Of a stretch of DNA of 64,000 bases, positions 41,590-50,607 are shown in pieces. Every line of letters starts with the position of its first letter. Within the stretch, counting starts at the first letter, position 1. Source of the stretch: Prado023 sp963706875 (GTDB lineage Bacteria; Actinomycetota; Actinomycetes; S36-B12; CAIYMF01); assembly GCA_963706875.1 (NCBI GenBank), contig CAVPNW010000016.1, positions 124,001 through 188,000 of the forward strand. The letters are read 5' to 3'. Position numbers and translations under genes: made by a program. The notes under the pieces are model-generated. The model was given only the letters and a program-made list of their open reading frames with translations, did no database searches and was not told the origin of the DNA.

Positions 41590-43601
41590 CGGTCCTTGGC
41601 CACGTCGGCGGCGTTCATCCGGGCCAGCCGCTCGTTGTAGGCGTTGAGCTCGGAATCGCCGTCGAGGTCGGCGCGCCGGTCCATCCTGCGGGCCTCACGC
41701 TCGTCGGACCTCGCCCACTGGAACCCCAGCACGATCGCCACCACCAGGGTCGGGATCTCCCCGAAGCCCCACGCGATGGCACCTGCGGTGCGGGTGTCCT
41801 GCAACGGGTCGGTGAGCCAGGGCGGGGTCACCACGGCGTACCACTCGGGCACCATCGGCACCTCGGTCATCATCATCGGCACCGCGAAGAACGAGTGGAT
41901 CACCAGCGAGGCCATGAGCAGGATCAGCCGGGCCGGGTATCCGAGCCGCTTGGGGCCGGCGTCGACCCCGATCACGACCCAGTAGAACAGGTAGCCGGCT
42001 GCCAGGAAGTGCACCTGCATCGCGAAGTGCCCGAGGTGCGAGGACATGAGGGTGGCGTACAGGTTCGTGTAGTAGAGCCCGTAGAGGCCCACCGTGTAGA
42101 TGAACAGCACGTACAACGGGTGGGTCACGAAGTGCGTCACCGGGGAGTGCAGTCCCCACGTGATCCACTCCCGCGGGCCGCGCGCACCGCCCGTCGCGGC
42201 CGGGATGACGCGCAGGGCCAGCGTGATCGGGGCACCCAGCACCAGGAACACCGGGGCCAGCATCGCCAGCGCCATGTGGGAGATCATGTGCAGGGTGAAC
42301 GACACCGGGGCGTACCAGGCCACACCGGCGCTGGTGGCCCAGATCACCACGCTCCACCCGAGCACCCAGGCCAGGAGCCGCCCGATGGGCCACGTGTCCC
42401 CGCGGCGGCGCAGCAACAGGTAGCCCGCGGCATAGAGCGCCATGGCCAGCAGGGCCGCCGTCAGCCACACCCAGTCCGGGTGCCACCCGAACGCGACCCC
42501 GCCGAACGTGGGGGCCGGCGGGTAGGGGTAGCCGATGAGGTCCTCGCCCAGGGTGGGCAGGTTGACGGGCTGGCGGGGGAAGGCCGAGCGCGCCAGGACC
42601 ACGGCGAGCCCGAGCGCGGACCCCAGGGCGACCACCTCGGCCAGCATCCGGCCCGGGCGCAGCGTCCGGTCGGGGTCGCGCCCCTCCCGCCGCACGGCAG
42701 CCCCCAGAAGCACGGCGATCACCAGGGCAGCGATCTTGAACAGCACCGTGTTGCCGTACTGGGTGGTGAGCAGCTCGCTGGGTGAGTCCATGCGGGTCGC
42801 CGCCGAGGCCAGCCCGGTCACGGCCAGCGTCACGACGGATGCGATCGCCACAACCCCGAACCGGCGGATCCGCTCGCCCATCTGCGGCGACCGGCGCACG
42901 GCATGGGTGGCAAGGGCGAGCACGCCACCGCCCCACACCGCTGCCGCGACCGTATGGACGAACCCGCTGATCAGTGCCAGCGAGTGCCCGCCGAGCCCGG
43001 CGGCGTGCCCCGTGAGTGAGGGGATCCCCGCCGCGACGAGCCCCACGGCGAGCCAGCCCGCCGCCGCACCGAGGGAGGTCACGACCCGGAACCCGACCCC
43101 CACCGCGGCAGCGAGCGCCGCGGAGATCAGGAAGGCACGGCTCACCTCCACGTCCCACACGTACGTCGAGACGATCCCCGGGCTGGCCAGGCCGGACAAC
43201 CCGATCCCCAGGACGTCGGCGAGGGTGAACAGGGCGAACGTCAGGCTCGCGCCGGCCATCACGAACGCAGAGACCGACGCCACGGCGAGGTCCGACCGTC
43301 CCGAGCGGGTGAGGCTGCTCTGGGCTGCGGGGTCCAGGGCGACCGCGGAGATCCCGAAGCCGACCATGGCACCGCCGGCCAGCAGCGAGACCAGTCGCAG
43401 GACCGGCAGCCCGTCGACCACGAGCCTGCCGGCATCCGGGAGTCCGTCGCTGACGGGCTGCCACCAGATGCCGGCCGCGAGGGCCGCGGCCACCAGCGCC
43501 GCGAAGGCAGCGAGGGACCACAGGACCCGGGGCACAACGGCGGACCGCCCAGCAGGCGCCGCGCGGGTCTCGCGGGCGTCGGGGACGGTCCGGGCGGTCA
43601 T
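41586..43601 (-). CDS. CopD domain fused to CtaG-type cytochrome c oxidase assembly protein
   Basis: The 671-residue membrane protein joins a CopD-like copper-import domain (about residues 30-350, several helices with SGFVHTVAAAVWGGGVLAL) to a Caa3-type CtaG domain (about 370-620) with conserved His in FTLHMISHMALAML and the MSSHLGHFAMQVHFLAAGYLFYW helix. Such fusions are known in actinobacteria and are thought to bring copper to cytochrome oxidase. The ATG overlaps the copC stop by 4 bases, so CopC and CopD-CtaG form one unit. The tail after residue 630 is charged and cytoplasmic. Confidence 0.9.
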   Translation of the reverse strand: MTARTVPDARETRAAPAGRSAVVPRVLWSLAAFAALVAAALAAGIWWQPVSDGLPDAGRLVVDGLPVLRLVSLLAGGAMVGFGISAVALDPAAQSSLTRSGRSDLAVASVSAFVMAGASLTFALFTLADVLGIGLSGLASPGIVSTYVWDVEVSRAFLISAALAAAVGVGFRVVTSLGAAAGWLAVGLVAAGIPSLTGHAAGLGGHSLALISGFVHTVAAAVWGGGVLALATHAVRRSPQMGERIRRFGVVAIASVVTLAVTGLASAATRMDSPSELLTTQYGNTVLFKIAALVIAVLLGAAVRREGRDPDRTLRPGRMLAEVVALGSALGLAVVLARSAFPRQPVNLPTLGEDLIGYPYPPAPTFGGVAFGWHPDWVWLTAALLAMALYAAGYLLLRRRGDTWPIGRLLAWVLGWSVVIWATSAGVAWYAPVSFTLHMISHMALAMLAPVFLVLGAPITLALRVIPAATGGARGPREWITWGLHSPVTHFVTHPLYVLFIYTVGLYGLYYTNLYATLMSSHLGHFAMQVHFLAAGYLFYWVVIGVDAGPKRLGYPARLILLMASLVIHSFFAVPMMMTEVPMVPEWYAVVTPPWLTDPLQDTRTAGAIAWGFGEIPTLVVAIVLGFQWARSDEREARRMDRRADLDGDSELNAYNERLARMNAADVAKDR

Positions 43602-44212
43602 CGGGTCCGTCGCATGACCCAGGTGCCGGCGACCGCGCCGATCAGGACTGCCAGGCCGATGCCCAGGACCCACGCCAGCAGGCCGGCGTCCGCGTCATCG
43701 CCCGCGGGCACGGGACTTGCTGCGAGCGCAGACGGGCTCGCGGGCGCGGGACCCTGCGCCACGGGCGCCGGGGAGGCGGCACCGGCCGAGGGGCTGGCCT
43801 GCACGGCTGCCGGGGAGGCCTGCACCGCGCCCACGGCCTGCTCCACGGTGAAGGTGATCGTCCCGTCGATGGGGTGGCCGTCTGCGGACACCACCCGGTA
43901 GGCCGCCCGGAACTGCCCGGCATTGCTGGACTCCGGCCAGGCCACCGACACGGTGTCCCCGTCGACGTCCACCGGCCCCACCTGGAGGCGGACATCGGCG
44001 GCGACGTCGGTAAGGGTGACAGCGTTGCCCTGGGGAAGGATCTCCTCCCCGAACACGAAGGTGATCGCGGCGGGGGCAGACGCCAGCGTGGCCCCGTCCT
44101 TCGGATCCGACGAATCGAGCTCGGCGTGTGCCCACGCGGGTGAGACTCCCAGGAGCAGCGCCAGCACTGCCAGGACCCCGACGATCCATCCCCTGATCAC
44201 CTGGATGTGCAT
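43598..44212 (-). CDS. copC: Copper-binding protein CopC, membrane-anchored
   Basis: The 204-residue protein has a signal peptide cleaved after AWA, leaving the N-terminal copper-binding His in HAELDSSDPKDG. The second part of the site is in SADGHPIDGTITFTV near the end of the CopC domain. A Pro/Ser/Ala linker leads to a C-terminal membrane helix (LAWVLGIGLAVLIGAVAGTW) and a basic tail. It hands copper to the CopD-CtaG protein encoded directly after. The start ATG 44212 is chosen because it begins a normal signal peptide; AAGGGA lies upstream. Confidence 0.9.
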   Translation of the reverse strand: MHIQVIRGWIVGVLAVLALLLGVSPAWAHAELDSSDPKDGATLASAPAAITFVFGEEILPQGNAVTLTDVAADVRLQVGPVDVDGDTVSVAWPESSNAGQFRAAYRVVSADGHPIDGTITFTVEQAVGAVQASPAAVQASPSAGAASPAPVAQGPAPASPSALAASPVPAGDDADAGLLAWVLGIGLAVLIGAVAGTWVMRRTR

Positions 44213-44267
44213 CCCATCACGTCCCTTCGTTGCTCGCGGGCCCCCGTCCGTCCCGCGAATCACGACC

Positions 44268-44273
44268 AGCCTA
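44268..44273 (-). promoter_or_regulatory. Possible -10 box of copC-copD
   Basis: The minus strand reads TAGGCT about 55 bases before the copC ATG, in the gap after aspS. It would give copCD a promoter independent of hisS-aspS. Confidence 0.35.
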
Positions 44274-44281
44274 CGAAGCCC

Positions 44282-46054
44282 TCACGCACTCTGCTCGGGC
44301 CGGGGTGCGGCCTCGTCCGGGGCCGGCTTCGCGTCGATGCCGGCCTCCTTGCGCTGCGCCTCGGTGATCGACGTCGGCGCCCCGGTGAGCGGGTCGTGCC
44401 CCGCACCCGTCTTCGGGAACGCGATGACGTCGCGCAGCGACGAGGCGCCGGTGAGCAGCATCACGATCCGGTCCCAGCCGAAGGCGATGCCGCCGTGCGG
44501 CGGCGGGCCGAAGGCGAAGGCGTCCAGCAGGAAGCCGAACTTGTCCCGCGCCTCCTGCTCGTCTATGCCGAGCACGGAGAAGACCCGGCTCTGGACGTCC
44601 GCACGGTGGATACGGATGGACCCGCCGCCGATCTCGTTGCCGTTGCAGACCATGTCGTAGGCGTAGGCCAGGGCCTCCCCGGGGGACTCCTCGAAGCGGT
44701 CGATCCACTCGTCGTTGGGCGAGGTGAACGGGTGGTGCACGGCGGTCCATCCCGGGGTGCCGTCGTCGGCGACGACCGCCTCGAACACCGGCGCATCGAC
44801 GACCCAGAGGAACGACCAGGCGTCCGGGTCGATCAGGTCGCAGCGCTCAGCGATCTCCAGGCGGGCAGCCCCCAGCAGCGCGCGGGCCTCGTTGGCCGGC
44901 CCCGCGGCGAAGAAGATGCAGTCCCCGGGCTGGGCGCCGGTGGCTTCGGCCAGGCCATCGCGCTCGGCCTCTGTGATGTTCTTGGCAACCGGACCACCCA
45001 GGGTGCCGTCCTCGGCGAGGGTGACGTAGGCCAGGCCGCGGGCGCCGCGCTGCTTGGCCCACTCCTGCCAGGCGTCGAAGGTGCGCCGCGGCTGCGACCC
45101 GCCACCGGGCATGACCACCGCACCGACGTACGGCGCCTGGAACACCCGGAACGTGGTGTCGGCGAAGTAGTCGGTGAGTTCCACGAGCTCGATGCCGAAC
45201 CGGAGGTCGGGCTTGTCGGAGCCGAACCGACGCATCGCCTCGGCAAACGTCATGTGCGGGATCTCACCGATCTCGTGGCCGACGGTCCCAGCCCACAACG
45301 CCCGGATGACGTCCTCCCCGACCGCGAGCACGTCGGACTGCTCCACGAAGCTCATCTCGATGTCGAGCTGGGTGAACTCCGGCTGGCGGTCCTTGCGGAA
45401 GTCCTCGTCGCGGTAGCAGCGGGCGATCTGGAAGTAGCGCTCCATCCCGGCCACCATCAGCAGCTGCTTGAACAGCTGCGGGGACTGCGGCAGCGCGTAC
45501 CAGCTGCCCGGCTGCAGTCGGACTGGCACGAGGAAGTCGCGCGCCCCCTCCGGCGTCGAGCGCGTGAGCGTCGGGGTCTCGATCTCCAGGAAGTCGCGGG
45601 CGAACAGAACCTCGCGGGCGATCTGGTTGACCTTCGAGCGCAGCCGCATGATCCGAGCGGGCTCCGGCCGGCGCAGGTCGAGGTAGCGGTAGCGCAGCCG
45701 GGCCTCCTCGCCGACCTCGACGTGCTCATCGATCGGGAACGGCAGGGGCGCGGCCTCCGAGAGCACCTCGAGTCGCTCCACCATGACCTCCACCGCTCCG
45801 GTGTCCAGGTCCTGGTTCTCGTTGCCCTCCGGACGGGCCACGACCTCGCCGACGACCTTGACGCAGAACTCGTTGCGCAGGGGGTGGGCGACCTCGGGGT
45901 CGTGCACGACCACCTGGACGATCCCGGAACCGTCACGCAGGTCGAGGAACGCCACCCCGCCGTGGTCGCGGCGCCGGCCGATCCATCCGGCCAGGGTCAC
46001 CGTCTGCCCGATGTCCTGGGCGCGCAGCGTGCCGGCCTCGTGGGTGCGGATCAT
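44282..46054 (-). CDS. aspS: Aspartyl-tRNA synthetase
   Basis: The 590-residue class II synthetase has the N-terminal OB fold (GQTVTLAGWIGRRRDHGGVAFLDLRD), motif 2 (FQIARCYRDEDFRKDRQPEFTQ), the bacterial GAD insertion around residues 300-420 and motif 3 (GGIAFGWDRIVMLLTGASSLRDVIAFPK). Whether it also charges tRNA-Asn cannot be decided here. The ATG overlaps the hisS stop by 4 bases; hisS-aspS is a standard pair. Confidence 0.97.
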   Translation of the reverse strand: MIRTHEAGTLRAQDIGQTVTLAGWIGRRRDHGGVAFLDLRDGSGIVQVVVHDPEVAHPLRNEFCVKVVGEVVARPEGNENQDLDTGAVEVMVERLEVLSEAAPLPFPIDEHVEVGEEARLRYRYLDLRRPEPARIMRLRSKVNQIAREVLFARDFLEIETPTLTRSTPEGARDFLVPVRLQPGSWYALPQSPQLFKQLLMVAGMERYFQIARCYRDEDFRKDRQPEFTQLDIEMSFVEQSDVLAVGEDVIRALWAGTVGHEIGEIPHMTFAEAMRRFGSDKPDLRFGIELVELTDYFADTTFRVFQAPYVGAVVMPGGGSQPRRTFDAWQEWAKQRGARGLAYVTLAEDGTLGGPVAKNITEAERDGLAEATGAQPGDCIFFAAGPANEARALLGAARLEIAERCDLIDPDAWSFLWVVDAPVFEAVVADDGTPGWTAVHHPFTSPNDEWIDRFEESPGEALAYAYDMVCNGNEIGGGSIRIHRADVQSRVFSVLGIDEQEARDKFGFLLDAFAFGPPPHGGIAFGWDRIVMLLTGASSLRDVIAFPKTGAGHDPLTGAPTSITEAQRKEAGIDAKPAPDEAAPRPEQSA

Positions 46055-47400
46055 CGGGTGCTCTCCTCGTCGTCATGTGCGATGCGCTCGATGCGCGGGT
46101 GCAGGTCCTCGGCGGGCGGCTCCCAGAGTGCGGGGTCGGCCGGCTCCTGCGCGCCGGACCGGATGTCCTTGACCGAGCCGCCCTCGGCGTCGGGGAACCA
46201 GACGTACGGGATTCCGCGGCGGTCGGCGTAGCGGATCTGCTTGCCGAACTTGTCCGCCTTCGGCGCCACCTCGACCGGGATCCCCCGGGCCCGCAGGGCA
46301 CCGGCGATCGCGGCCGACTCCGCACGGCCGGCCTCGTCGGTGACGGCCACCAGCACGCACGTGGGCACCGAGCGGCTCGCGCGCACCAGCCCACGCCCGA
46401 GCAGGACGCCCATGAGGCGCGACACGCCCAGCGAGATCCCGACACCGGGGTAGGTGGAGCGCCCGTCGCTGGCCAGGGCGTCGTAGCGGCCCCCGGAGCA
46501 GATCGACCCGAAGTCCTCGAACCCGACCAGTTGGGTCTCGTAGACCGTGCCGGTGTAGTAGTCCAGCCCGCGGGCGATCTTGAGGTCGGCGACCACGGCT
46601 CCGGGCATCCGCTCGGCCGCAGCCCCCACCACGGCGGCCAGCTCCTCGAGGCCCTGGTCGAGCAGGTCGTGCTCGACACCCAGCGCCCGGACGGCTTCGA
46701 CGAAGGACGCATCGGCGCTGCGGATCGACGCCAGCGCCAGGCACTTCTGGGCGGCCTCGGGGGACAGGCCTGCCTCAGCCTGGAGCAGCTCGGCCACCCG
46801 CGCCGGGCCGACCTTGTCCAGCTTGTCGATGGCTCGCAGCGCCGCACCGGGGTCGACGGCGCCCACGCCGAGGAAGAAGCCCTCGGCGAGCTTGCGGTTG
46901 TTGACCAGGATGACGGCCTGCGGCATGGGCAGGGCCCGGAACACCTCGGCCATCACGAGTGCGACCTCGACCTCGTGGTGGAATGCCAATGCGTCGCGGC
47001 CAACGATGTCGATGTCAGCCTGGGTGAACTCCCGGTAGCGGCCCTCCTGAGGGCGCTCGCCGCGCCACACCTTCTGCACCTGGTAGCGACGGAACGGGAA
47101 CTCCAGGTGCCCGGCGTTCTGCACGACGTAGCGGGCGAACGGCACCGTCAGGTCGAAGTGCAGGCCCAGGCCCGCGTCCGGCTCGTCGGCCGGGGCGTGC
47201 AGCCGGCGCAGGACGTAGACCTCCTTGTCGATCTCGCCCTTGCGCAGCATCTGCTCCAGGGGTTCGACCGCGCGGGTCTCGATCGCGGCGAAGCCGTGCA
47301 GCTCGAAGACCCTCCGAACGGTGTCCAGGACGTGCTGCTCGATGATCCGATCGGCCGGGAGGTACTCCGGGAACCCGGACAGTGGTGCGGGCCGGCTCAT
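46051..47400 (-). CDS. hisS: Histidyl-tRNA synthetase
   Basis: The 449-residue class II synthetase shows motif 2 (KVWRGERPQEGRYREFTQADIDI), the His A loop ARGLDYYTGTVYE, the SICSGGRYDAL loop and the C-terminal anticodon domain. Length is slightly above the usual 420-430, with an acidic tail of about 40 residues. It overlaps the MBL gene and aspS by 4 bases on each side. Confidence 0.97.
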   Translation of the reverse strand: MSRPAPLSGFPEYLPADRIIEQHVLDTVRRVFELHGFAAIETRAVEPLEQMLRKGEIDKEVYVLRRLHAPADEPDAGLGLHFDLTVPFARYVVQNAGHLEFPFRRYQVQKVWRGERPQEGRYREFTQADIDIVGRDALAFHHEVEVALVMAEVFRALPMPQAVILVNNRKLAEGFFLGVGAVDPGAALRAIDKLDKVGPARVAELLQAEAGLSPEAAQKCLALASIRSADASFVEAVRALGVEHDLLDQGLEELAAVVGAAAERMPGAVVADLKIARGLDYYTGTVYETQLVGFEDFGSICSGGRYDALASDGRSTYPGVGISLGVSRLMGVLLGRGLVRASRSVPTCVLVAVTDEAGRAESAAIAGALRARGIPVEVAPKADKFGKQIRYADRRGIPYVWFPDAEGGSVKDIRSGAQEPADPALWEPPAEDLHPRIERIAHDDEESTR

Positions 47401-48104
47401 GTGCCGGCACCGGGCGTGCGCAGTCCGGGCGCGGCGAGGCCCTGCAGGAACGGGTTGACCCGGCGCTCCACGCCGATCGTCGTGGTCTCGCCGTGACCGG
47501 GGAGCACCAGCATGTCATCGGGCTGGGTCAGGACCACCCGCGCCAACGAGTCCATCATCGCCGCGTTGTTCCCACCGGGCAGGTCGGTGCGCCCGATGGA
47601 GCCCGCGAACAGCAGGTCGCCGGAGACCATCAGGGGCTCGGCGCCGGTGTCCATCATCCGGAACGCGGTGGAGCCCGGCGTGTGACCCGGCGCGTGGTCG
47701 GCGGTGAAGGTCATGCCGGCGATCTCCAGCGACGCGCCGTCGGTGAGCTCACGGACATCGGAGGGCTCGGCGAAGTCGGTGGCGCCCACCACGGACGCGA
47801 ACATCATCCGGGTCTCCCCCGACACGCCCGCCCACGGGTCGGCCAGCAGTGACCGGTCGTCCGGGTGGATCCACGCCGGGATGTCGTACCCGTCGCACAC
47901 CGGCAGCACCGACCACATGTGGTCCAGGTGCCCGTGGGACAGGATCACCGCGACCGGGCGCAGGCCGTGCTCGGCAACGACCTGCTCGATCCCTGCGCGG
48001 CTGTCCATTCCCGGATCGACGATGACGGCCTCGCTGTGCGCACCGGGGGCCAGGATCCAGCAGTTGGTCCCGAACGGGCCAGCCGGGAAACCGGCGATGA
48101 GCAT
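47397..48104 (-). CDS. MBL-fold hydrolase, glyoxalase II-like
   Basis: The 235-residue protein has the metal site SHGHLDH (H57, H59, D61, H62), the third His in DHAPGHTPGS, the bridging Asp in VSGDLLFAGSIGR and the final His in VLPGHGETTTIG. These fit a dinuclear hydrolase such as hydroxyacylglutathione hydrolase-like enzymes; the thiol substrate in actinobacteria is uncertain. The ATG at 48104 is preferred over the GTG at 48110 because GAGGAG lies 5 bases before it. It leads the hisS-aspS operon. Confidence 0.88.
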   Translation of the reverse strand: MLIAGFPAGPFGTNCWILAPGAHSEAVIVDPGMDSRAGIEQVVAEHGLRPVAVILSHGHLDHMWSVLPVCDGYDIPAWIHPDDRSLLADPWAGVSGETRMMFASVVGATDFAEPSDVRELTDGASLEIAGMTFTADHAPGHTPGSTAFRMMDTGAEPLMVSGDLLFAGSIGRTDLPGGNNAAMMDSLARVVLTQPDDMLVLPGHGETTTIGVERRVNPFLQGLAAPGLRTPGAGT

Positions 48105-48158
48105 GCGCACTCCTCACGAGATGTCCGATGCGGTCCGGGCCAGTCAGGACCGGCCCCA

Positions 48159-48164
48159 AGGGTA
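48159..48164 (-). promoter_or_regulatory. Possible -10 box of the MBL-hisS-aspS operon
   Basis: The minus strand reads TACCCT, giving a leader of about 48 bases. No -35 box is clear. Confidence 0.3.
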
Positions 48165-48226
48165 TCCGCGCTGCAGCCCGCCGGCCTAACCGCGCGGGTC
48201 GTCCGCGCAGGTGCCGGCGGGCCACA

Positions 48227-48232
48227 TAGACT
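48227..48232 (+). promoter_or_regulatory. Possible -10 box of the cyclophilin gene
   Basis: TAGACT would start a transcript near 48239, about 33 bases before the GTG at 48272, with GGGAG in between. Confidence 0.35.
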
Positions 48233-48271
48233 CCCTGCGAGCCGCACACCTCGACTGTGGGAGCACGTGAC

Positions 48272-49147
48272 GTGTCCAACGAGAAGAAGCCCGGGACCGG
48301 GGCCAGCAACAAGCGCCGCAAGGAGCTGGCCGCCGCCAAGCTGGAGCGCCAGGCTGCCCGCCGCGCCGCGCGTGCGGAGCGGCACAAGCGACGCATGCGC
48401 ATCGGCTGGGGCATCGCCGCGCTCGTGGGAGTGCTCGCCGTGGCGGCCCTGGTGTTCTGGCCGGACAGCGGTGGCGACGACGTCGCCGAGCCGGCCGCCT
48501 CTGCCTCGGCATCCCCGTCGCCCTCCGCCTCCGGCGACGCCGGTGCCTCCCCCTCCGCGTCCCCGTCTCCGGTGGATGTCGAGGGGTGCGGTCCGGCACC
48601 GACGCCACCCACTGACCCCAAGTCGTGGGACGAGGCCCCGCAGATGCAGCTCGAGGACGGCACCGAGTACCAGATGATCCTGACAACCAACTGCGGCGAG
48701 ATCGTCATCGACACCTACGCCGACAAGGCTCCCGAGACCGTCAACGCCATGCTCTGGCTGGCTGGTGAGGGCTACTTCGACTCGACGCTCTGCCACCGCC
48801 TGGTGACCGAGGGGATCTTCGTCCTGCAGTGCGGCGACCCCACCGCGACCGGCACCGGCGGCCCCGGATTCACGATCCCCGATGAGAACCTGCCTGTCGA
48901 GGAGGGAGTGAACTACCCCGCAGGAACGGTGGCCATGGCCAACGCCGGGCCGGGCACATCGGGCAGCCAGTTCTTCATCGTGTACGAGGACACGACGCTC
49001 CCGCCGAACTACACGATCTGGGGTGAGGTGAGCTCGGGGCTCGACGTGGCGACGAGGATCGCGGAGGCCGGCGTGGCCGGGGGCGGCACCGACGGAACCC
49101 CTGCGGCACCCATCGGGATCGAGACCGCGGTCTCGCAGGAGGCATAG
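48272..49147 (+). CDS. Membrane-anchored cyclophilin-type peptidyl-prolyl isomerase
   Basis: The 291-residue protein has a very basic cytoplasmic start (KRRKELAAAKLERQAARRAARAE region), one membrane helix at about residues 43-63, a Ser/Pro/Ala linker and an extracytoplasmic cyclophilin domain. The domain shows FDSTLCHRLVTEGIFVLQCGDP, the GTSGSQFFIVY core and a final VATRIAEAG. The usual active-site Arg (FHR) is present as CHR. It likely helps fold exported proteins. GTG 48272 has GGGAG 9 bases upstream; a GTG at 48257 is an alternative. It lies divergent from the MBL gene and upstream of the DUF349 gene. Confidence 0.88.
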   Translation: MSNEKKPGTGASNKRRKELAAAKLERQAARRAARAERHKRRMRIGWGIAALVGVLAVAALVFWPDSGGDDVAEPAASASASPSPSASGDAGASPSASPSPVDVEGCGPAPTPPTDPKSWDEAPQMQLEDGTEYQMILTTNCGEIVIDTYADKAPETVNAMLWLAGEGYFDSTLCHRLVTEGIFVLQCGDPTATGTGGPGFTIPDENLPVEEGVNYPAGTVAMANAGPGTSGSQFFIVYEDTTLPPNYTIWGEVSSGLDVATRIAEAGVAGGGTDGTPAAPIGIETAVSQEA

Positions 49148-49209
49148 CACCGACTCCGGACCACGGGCATGGGACAATGACCGGCACTGGACTACGGAGG
49201 GGCACGAGC

Positions 49210-50451
49210 ATGACCGAGCACGCCTACGGACGCGTCGATGACGACGGGACGGTCTACGTGCGGCGCCCCGACGGGCAGGAGGTCGCCGTCGGCCAATGGG
49301 CGGCCGGGGCACCCTCCGAGGGCCTGGCGTTCTTCGAGCGCAAGTACGACGGGCTGAAGGCCGAGGCGGAGCTGCTCCAGGCACGGCTCAAGGACGGCAA
49401 GGGCACGCCTGAGAACGTCACCATCGTCGTCGGGAAGCTGCGCGACGCCGTGGAGAACCCGCACGTCGTCGGTGACCTCTCGGTGCTCACCCGGCTGGGC
49501 GACGAGCTCGAGGCCGCCGGCGAGGCCCGCAAGGTGGCCGCCGCAGCAGCCCGCGAGGAGACCCGCGTCAAGACCATGGCGGCGCGCACTGCGATCGTCG
49601 AGGAGTCCGAGGGCCTCGCGGCCTCCACCCAGTGGAAGTCCACCGGCGACAGGTTCAAGGAGCTGCAGGACGCATGGACGGCCCTGCCCCGAGGGGACCG
49701 GTCGACCCGCGACGCCGAGCAGGAGCTGTGGAAGCGCTTCAGCACCGCGCGATCCGCATTCGACAAGGCACGTCGGGCGCACTTCGCGACGCTCGACGCC
49801 GCCCGCAAGGAGGCCACGGCCGCCAAGGACGGCATCATCGCCCGCGCAGAGGCACTGTCGACAAGCACGGACTGGGTCGAGACGGCCCGGGCCTACCGCG
49901 GCCTGATGGACGAGTGGAAGGCCGCTCCCCGAGCGGGTCGTGCGGATGAGGACAAGCTCTGGGCGCGCTTCCGGGCCGCCCAGGATGCGTTCTTCGCCGC
50001 GCGCAACGCCGCCCAGTCCGAGCGCGATGGCGACCAGCTGCAGAACCTGCACGCCAAGGAGGCCCTGGCCGTCGAGGCCGAGGCACTGCTGCCCATCTCG
50101 GACCTCGCCGCGGCCAAGGTCGCCATGCGCGGCATCGGCGAGCGCTGGAACGCCATCGGTCATGTGCCGCGCAACGATCGGGACAAGGTCGAGGGCCGGC
50201 TTCGCAAGGTCGAGGACGCCATCAAGCGGGCCGAGGAGGACCAGTGGCGCCGGACCGACCCTGCCAAGCGAGCACTGGCTGAGTCCACCGTCGAGACCTT
50301 CCGCGCCTCGTTGGCCAAGCTCGAGAAGCAGGCAGCCGCGGCCGAGTCCGCCGGCGACGCCCGCAAGGCCACCGACCTCCAGGGCCGCATCACCACCACA
50401 CGCTCCCTGCTGGAAGCGGCAGAGAACTCCCTGGCCGAGTACTCCGGCTGA
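49210..50451 (+). CDS. DUF349 domain protein
   Basis: The 413-residue, highly charged, mostly helical protein carries three DUF349 repeats, recognised by W-x-W-style cores such as DRFKELQDAWTALPRG, ARAYRGLMDEWKAAPRAG and GERWNAIGHVPR. The end is coiled coil. DUF349 proteins are widespread in actinobacteria, with no firm function. The ATG at 49210 has GGAGG 9 bases upstream and a possible -10 GACAAT at 49173-49178. It ends convergently with relA. Confidence 0.85.
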   Translation: MTEHAYGRVDDDGTVYVRRPDGQEVAVGQWAAGAPSEGLAFFERKYDGLKAEAELLQARLKDGKGTPENVTIVVGKLRDAVENPHVVGDLSVLTRLGDELEAAGEARKVAAAAAREETRVKTMAARTAIVEESEGLAASTQWKSTGDRFKELQDAWTALPRGDRSTRDAEQELWKRFSTARSAFDKARRAHFATLDAARKEATAAKDGIIARAEALSTSTDWVETARAYRGLMDEWKAAPRAGRADEDKLWARFRAAQDAFFAARNAAQSERDGDQLQNLHAKEALAVEAEALLPISDLAAAKVAMRGIGERWNAIGHVPRNDRDKVEGRLRKVEDAIKRAEEDQWRRTDPAKRALAESTVETFRASLAKLEKQAAAAESAGDARKATDLQGRITTTRSLLEAAENSLAEYSG

Positions 50452-50478
50452 CCGCAAGCCGCCGCCGTCACCGTCTCC

Positions 50479-50526
50479 GGTTCATCCGGATTCGCGACCA
50501 TCGACGGTCTGGAATCCGGATCAACC
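50479..50526. terminator. Large hairpin between converging DUF349 and relA genes
   Basis: The arms 50479-50499 and 50506-50526 match at 18 of 21 positions around a 6-base loop. The core ATCCGGATT is perfect. There is no U-run, but the position between two gene ends suggests a bidirectional terminator. A relative of the 9280-9327 intergenic sequence begins in its right arm. Confidence 0.55.
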
Positions 50527-50607
50527 CGGATCGGGCCGCGCGATAGCGGACCAACCAGCCCGCAGGAGGGGCGGTCGGACGACGAGGGGTCGGTCGGGCG
50601 CCTGCCG